DNA of 64,000 nucleotides from a bacterium (GTDB taxonomy: Bacteria; CLD3; SB21): contig WBUR01000012.1 of assembly GCA_008933615.1 (NCBI GenBank), positions 1-64,000 of the forward strand, in the 5' to 3' direction. Below, in pieces: positions 61,532 through 64,000 of the stretch (its first letter is position 1; every line of letters begins with the position of its first letter). A program made the translations under genes and the position numbers. The notes beneath the pieces were generated by a model, which searched no databases, was not told where the DNA came from, and was given only the letters and a program-made list of their open reading frames with translations.

Positions 61532-62728
61532 TTACATTATTTCCATTTCAACTGTTTTTTCTTTTTTGAAGGTCGCCAGACCCACCATCATCAACAGCGC
61601 CGTTGCAATGATGACAAAAAACAAGACCCCTTCATTGAAATTCTTCAATAAAAGCCATTCGGGAATACTGTAAAACAGGATAATGGTAATCAACCCTCTG
61701 GGCATCAAAAATAGTTCCGGGAATAGATTTCCTTTTAAAAAACTTTTCAAATACAGAAAACGTACCGCCAGCAAAACCAGAATGATGGCCGTTCCCATCA
61801 TGACAACTTCGGGATGGGTCAAAGAAATAATGTCTATGGAGTAGCCAAACAAAATAAAAAAGAAGGTTCTTATCAGAAAAGCCGACTCGGCAGTAATGGA
61901 ACGCATTTGTTCCAACAAGCCGGGTAATATGGATAAGTCGACATGTTTTGTAACGATAGCCGGGACAGAGGAAAAGTTATTAATCAAAATCCCAAAGACT
62001 AGAATAAGCAGTAGTGAAGGCAGATGATATATTTTTCCTATCCCATACAACATCAACAGCAGCGCAAAAATCATAAAAAACTTAATATGCGTTTTGATCC
62101 GCGCAAGCGTAAAGAAAAGCAAAAATGAAGCAACAAGAGAAATGAGAATCACTAAAATCAAAGTGCCGCCAAACGTTACCAAAGAGCCGAGTTTAAGGAC
62201 GCGCTCGGTGATGAGAAAGTTAAATAGCATAATACCGATGATGTCGGAAAAAGAAGCCTCGTATACTAGAAACTCTTTTTTATCAGGCGCCAAATGCACA
62301 ACCGTCGGAATCACGATAGCGCTGCTGATGATAGAAAAAGGAATTGAGTACACCAGACAAATCCGAAAAGGCTGCTCCATCCAATAGTACAAAACACCGG
62401 CGAGTAAAAAACTCGATATAAACAAAATGAGTAATGCCGATAGGAATGAATTCCGAATGAGCGGCACACGTTCTTTGGTTAATTTTAAATCTAACGATGC
62501 TTCCAGAACGATCATGATCAGCCCGAGTGTGCCCAAAAACTCCACATACGGCCGTATTTTTTCCAGATAAATGCCTGTATACGCCGATGTTTGGCTCAAG
62601 GCAACTCCTGTGGCCATCAAAAGCAAAACGGATGGAATTTTTGACCATCGGCTGAATTGATCAAAGAGATACGAGGCTAGAACAAGCCCGCTCAGGATAA
62701 TGATAGTTGTATTGGTATTAATGTCCAC
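61532..62728 (-). CDS. Cation/proton antiporter (CPA family)
   Basis: 398 residues with about 11-13 membrane segments, GTG start. The N-terminus 'TTIIILSGLVLASYLFDQFSRWSKIPSVLLLMATGVALS' and the 'YEASFSDIIGIMLFNFLITE' region are characteristic of Na+/H+ or K+/H+ exchangers (the conserved acidic pair lies in this second stretch). It probably works in pH or ion homeostasis. It lies 13 bases after the GNAT-nitrilase gene. Confidence 0.9.
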   Translation of the reverse strand: MDINTNTTIIILSGLVLASYLFDQFSRWSKIPSVLLLMATGVALSQTSAYTGIYLEKIRPYVEFLGTLGLIMIVLEASLDLKLTKERVPLIRNSFLSALLILFISSFLLAGVLYYWMEQPFRICLVYSIPFSIISSAIVIPTVVHLAPDKKEFLVYEASFSDIIGIMLFNFLITERVLKLGSLVTFGGTLILVILISLVASFLLFFTLARIKTHIKFFMIFALLLMLYGIGKIYHLPSLLLILVFGILINNFSSVPAIVTKHVDLSILPGLLEQMRSITAESAFLIRTFFFILFGYSIDIISLTHPEVVMMGTAIILVLLAVRFLYLKSFLKGNLFPELFLMPRGLITIILFYSIPEWLLLKNFNEGVLFFVIIATALLMMVGLATFKKEKTVEMEIM

Positions 62729-62741
62729 GAAACCCTGGTCG

Positions 62742-64000
62742 TTATTGATTTTTTAGATCTATGACCCGATATAGGTCAGTCCTGCGATCATGCCAATTCA
62801 GCACGCTGCCTGTTTGTCGGTTTTTCTTCAGCAGTTCCAGATCAACTTCATCCACAATGATCGTTTCCACATTCGGCGTCGCTTCGGATTGGATCGCATC
62901 GCGCGTAAACGGAATATCCGAAGGCGAAAATATGGCCGATTGTGCGTAATGCACGTCCAGATTTTTCACATCGGGAAGGTTTCCTACGCTGCCGGCGATA
63001 GCAACATACACATGGTTTTCAATGCAGCGCGCCTGGGCGCAGTAACGCACGCGAAGATAGCCATATCTCTCATCCGTGCAGAACGGAACAAAAATGATCT
63101 GCGCGCCTTGTTCTACAGCCATCCGGCTCAGTTCGGGAAATTCAATATCATAACATATCTGAATGGATATTTTCCCTTTGTCTGTATCAAATACTCTTAA
63201 TTCATTTCCTGCCTTGACGCCCCACCACACCTTTTCATTCGGCGTGATATGCAGTTTGTACTGTTTGTCCAAAGTACCGTCTCTTCGAAAGAGATGAGAT
63301 ATATTATAAAGATCATCTCCTTCGACGGTAAAATGAGACCCTCCGATAATATTGATATTATATTTTATGGACAAACGATTGAACAGTTCGAGATAATTGG
63401 AAGTAAATTTCGCCAACTGGCGAATGGCTAAGGCCGGCCGGTCTGATGGAAGAAAAGATAACAGCTGGGTTGTAAACATTTCCGGAAATACTATAAAGTC
63501 CGATTTATAATCGGATGCGACGTCGACAAAATATTCAACTTGCCTGGCAAAATCATCGAAACCGTTTATCGACCTCATTTGATATTGCACGGCGCAAATT
63601 CTTACCGGCGCGACGCGAGCCCATTTAAGCGATTTGTGAGGAACGTAATCCAGATTGGTCCACTCCAAAAAAGTCGCAAATCCTCTTGACGCGGCATCGG
63701 ACGTCATATAATTAGGGATCAATCTCTTCAACACGAACCCATTTGAAATTTGCGTGGTCAATACGGGGTCAATAAGTTTTTTATCAATGACTTTGTCTAC
63801 ATATTCACGCGCTTCCATTTGATCCGCATAATTATCGTACCCGGGTATGCGGCCGCCGATAACGATGCGCATCAGGTTAAACTCTCGCGCAACCTCTTTG
63901 CGGGCCTCGTATAGCCGTCGCGCCAATTTTAATCCCCGATATTCGGGGTCCACCATTATTTCTATCCCGTATAGCGTGTCTCCCTTGGAATCATGATTAC
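62742..64000 (-). CDS. GNAT acetyltransferase - nitrilase fusion (5' end cut by window)
   Basis: The frame is open to the window edge, so at least 419 residues are seen and the start is outside. The N-terminal part is the end of a GNAT domain ('[27 protein letters not shown]', the acetyl-CoA loop). The C-terminal part is a carbon-nitrogen hydrolase with the Glu-Lys-Cys triad in 'IVFPEMF', 'YKLHITPNE' and 'ICYDIEFPE'. Such GNAT-nitrilase fusions exist in several bacteria; whether the amidase acts on the acetylated product is unknown. Confidence 0.9.
   Translation of the reverse strand, partial: NHDSKGDTLYGIEIMVDPEYRGLKLARRLYEARKEVAREFNLMRIVIGGRIPGYDNYADQMEAREYVDKVIDKKLIDPVLTTQISNGFVLKRLIPNYMTSDAASRGFATFLEWTNLDYVPHKSLKWARVAPVRICAVQYQMRSINGFDDFARQVEYFVDVASDYKSDFIVFPEMFTTQLLSFLPSDRPALAIRQLAKFTSNYLELFNRLSIKYNINIIGGSHFTVEGDDLYNISHLFRRDGTLDKQYKLHITPNEKVWWGVKAGNELRVFDTDKGKISIQICYDIEFPELSRMAVEQGAQIIFVPFCTDERYGYLRVRYCAQARCIENHVYVAIAGSVGNLPDVKNLDVHYAQSAIFSPSDIPFTRDAIQSEATPNVETIIVDEVDLELLKKNRQTGSVLNWHDRRTDLYRVIDLKNQ

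Overview
The window looks like chromosomal DNA from a Gram-negative-type bacterium, most likely of the FCB (Fibrobacterota-Chlorobiota-Bacteroidota) supergroup or a neighbouring candidate phylum such as KSB1. This rests on gene content: a FISUMP-domain lipoprotein, an Omp85-like barrel, several lipobox and outer-membrane-type proteins, an IcmF mutase, an Rsm22-type methyltransferase, a propeller sensor, a four-helix-bundle (S23-type) gene and dispersed extragenic palindromes. No rRNA, transposase, phage gene or CRISPR array was seen. The phylum is inference only.

Region 1 (1-25.5 kb, all minus strand) is the most distinctive part. Read in the direction of transcription it holds icmF, xdhA, a four-helix-bundle gene, xdhB, uridine kinase, a threonine-synthase-like PLP enzyme, ssnA, a shortened ygfK, a single-chain selenium-type xanthine dehydrogenase, ygeW, a second PLP enzyme, ygeY, carbamate kinase, an ATCase-like carbamoyltransferase with an altered active site, a DUF6986 aldolase-like protein, an HD hydrolase and the start of a propeller-type sensor. 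This is a variant of the anaerobic purine/urate catabolic cluster (ygeW-ygeY-ygfK-ssnA-xdh) known in enterobacteria and clostridia. Plausible logic: molybdenum hydroxylases, YgfK and SsnA open purine or urate; PLP enzymes and YgeY process the carbon skeleton; carbamoyltransferases pass carbamoyl groups to carbamate kinase for ATP. It differs from the enteric model: no dihydropyrimidinase (hyuA) is present, a non-YgeX PLP enzyme occupies the ygeX slot, YgfK lacks its GltD-like flavin module, and a second transcarbamylase has lost its carbamoyl-phosphate loop signature.

Region 2 (24.8-38.3 kb) is mixed housekeeping: rhomboid protease, RecG, a lone receiver protein, an Rsm22-like methyltransferase, SerS, a YihY membrane protein, and a 1,696-residue regulator that joins a Ser/Thr kinase, a P-loop ATPase, TPR repeats, GAF, a sigma-54 activator AAA+ domain and a Fis HTH. 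Region 3 (38.7-49.4 kb) has tRNA-Asn, an Omp85-like barrel, RsmE, HU, PurN, a CsgG-like secreted protein, a lipoprotein, LeuS, NADP-isocitrate dehydrogenase and peptidase E. Its spacers hold hairpin repeats of a CTTGTCGAAGG family, one of which seems to serve as a bidirectional terminator. Region 4 (49.4-64 kb) has Tex, an SRPBCC/TIGR01777 pair, an esterase, small envelope proteins, two thioredoxin-fold proteins, a FISUMP lipoprotein, an APC permease, a coupled DinB-AlkD-HAD operon, a cation/proton antiporter and a GNAT-nitrilase fusion cut by the window edge.
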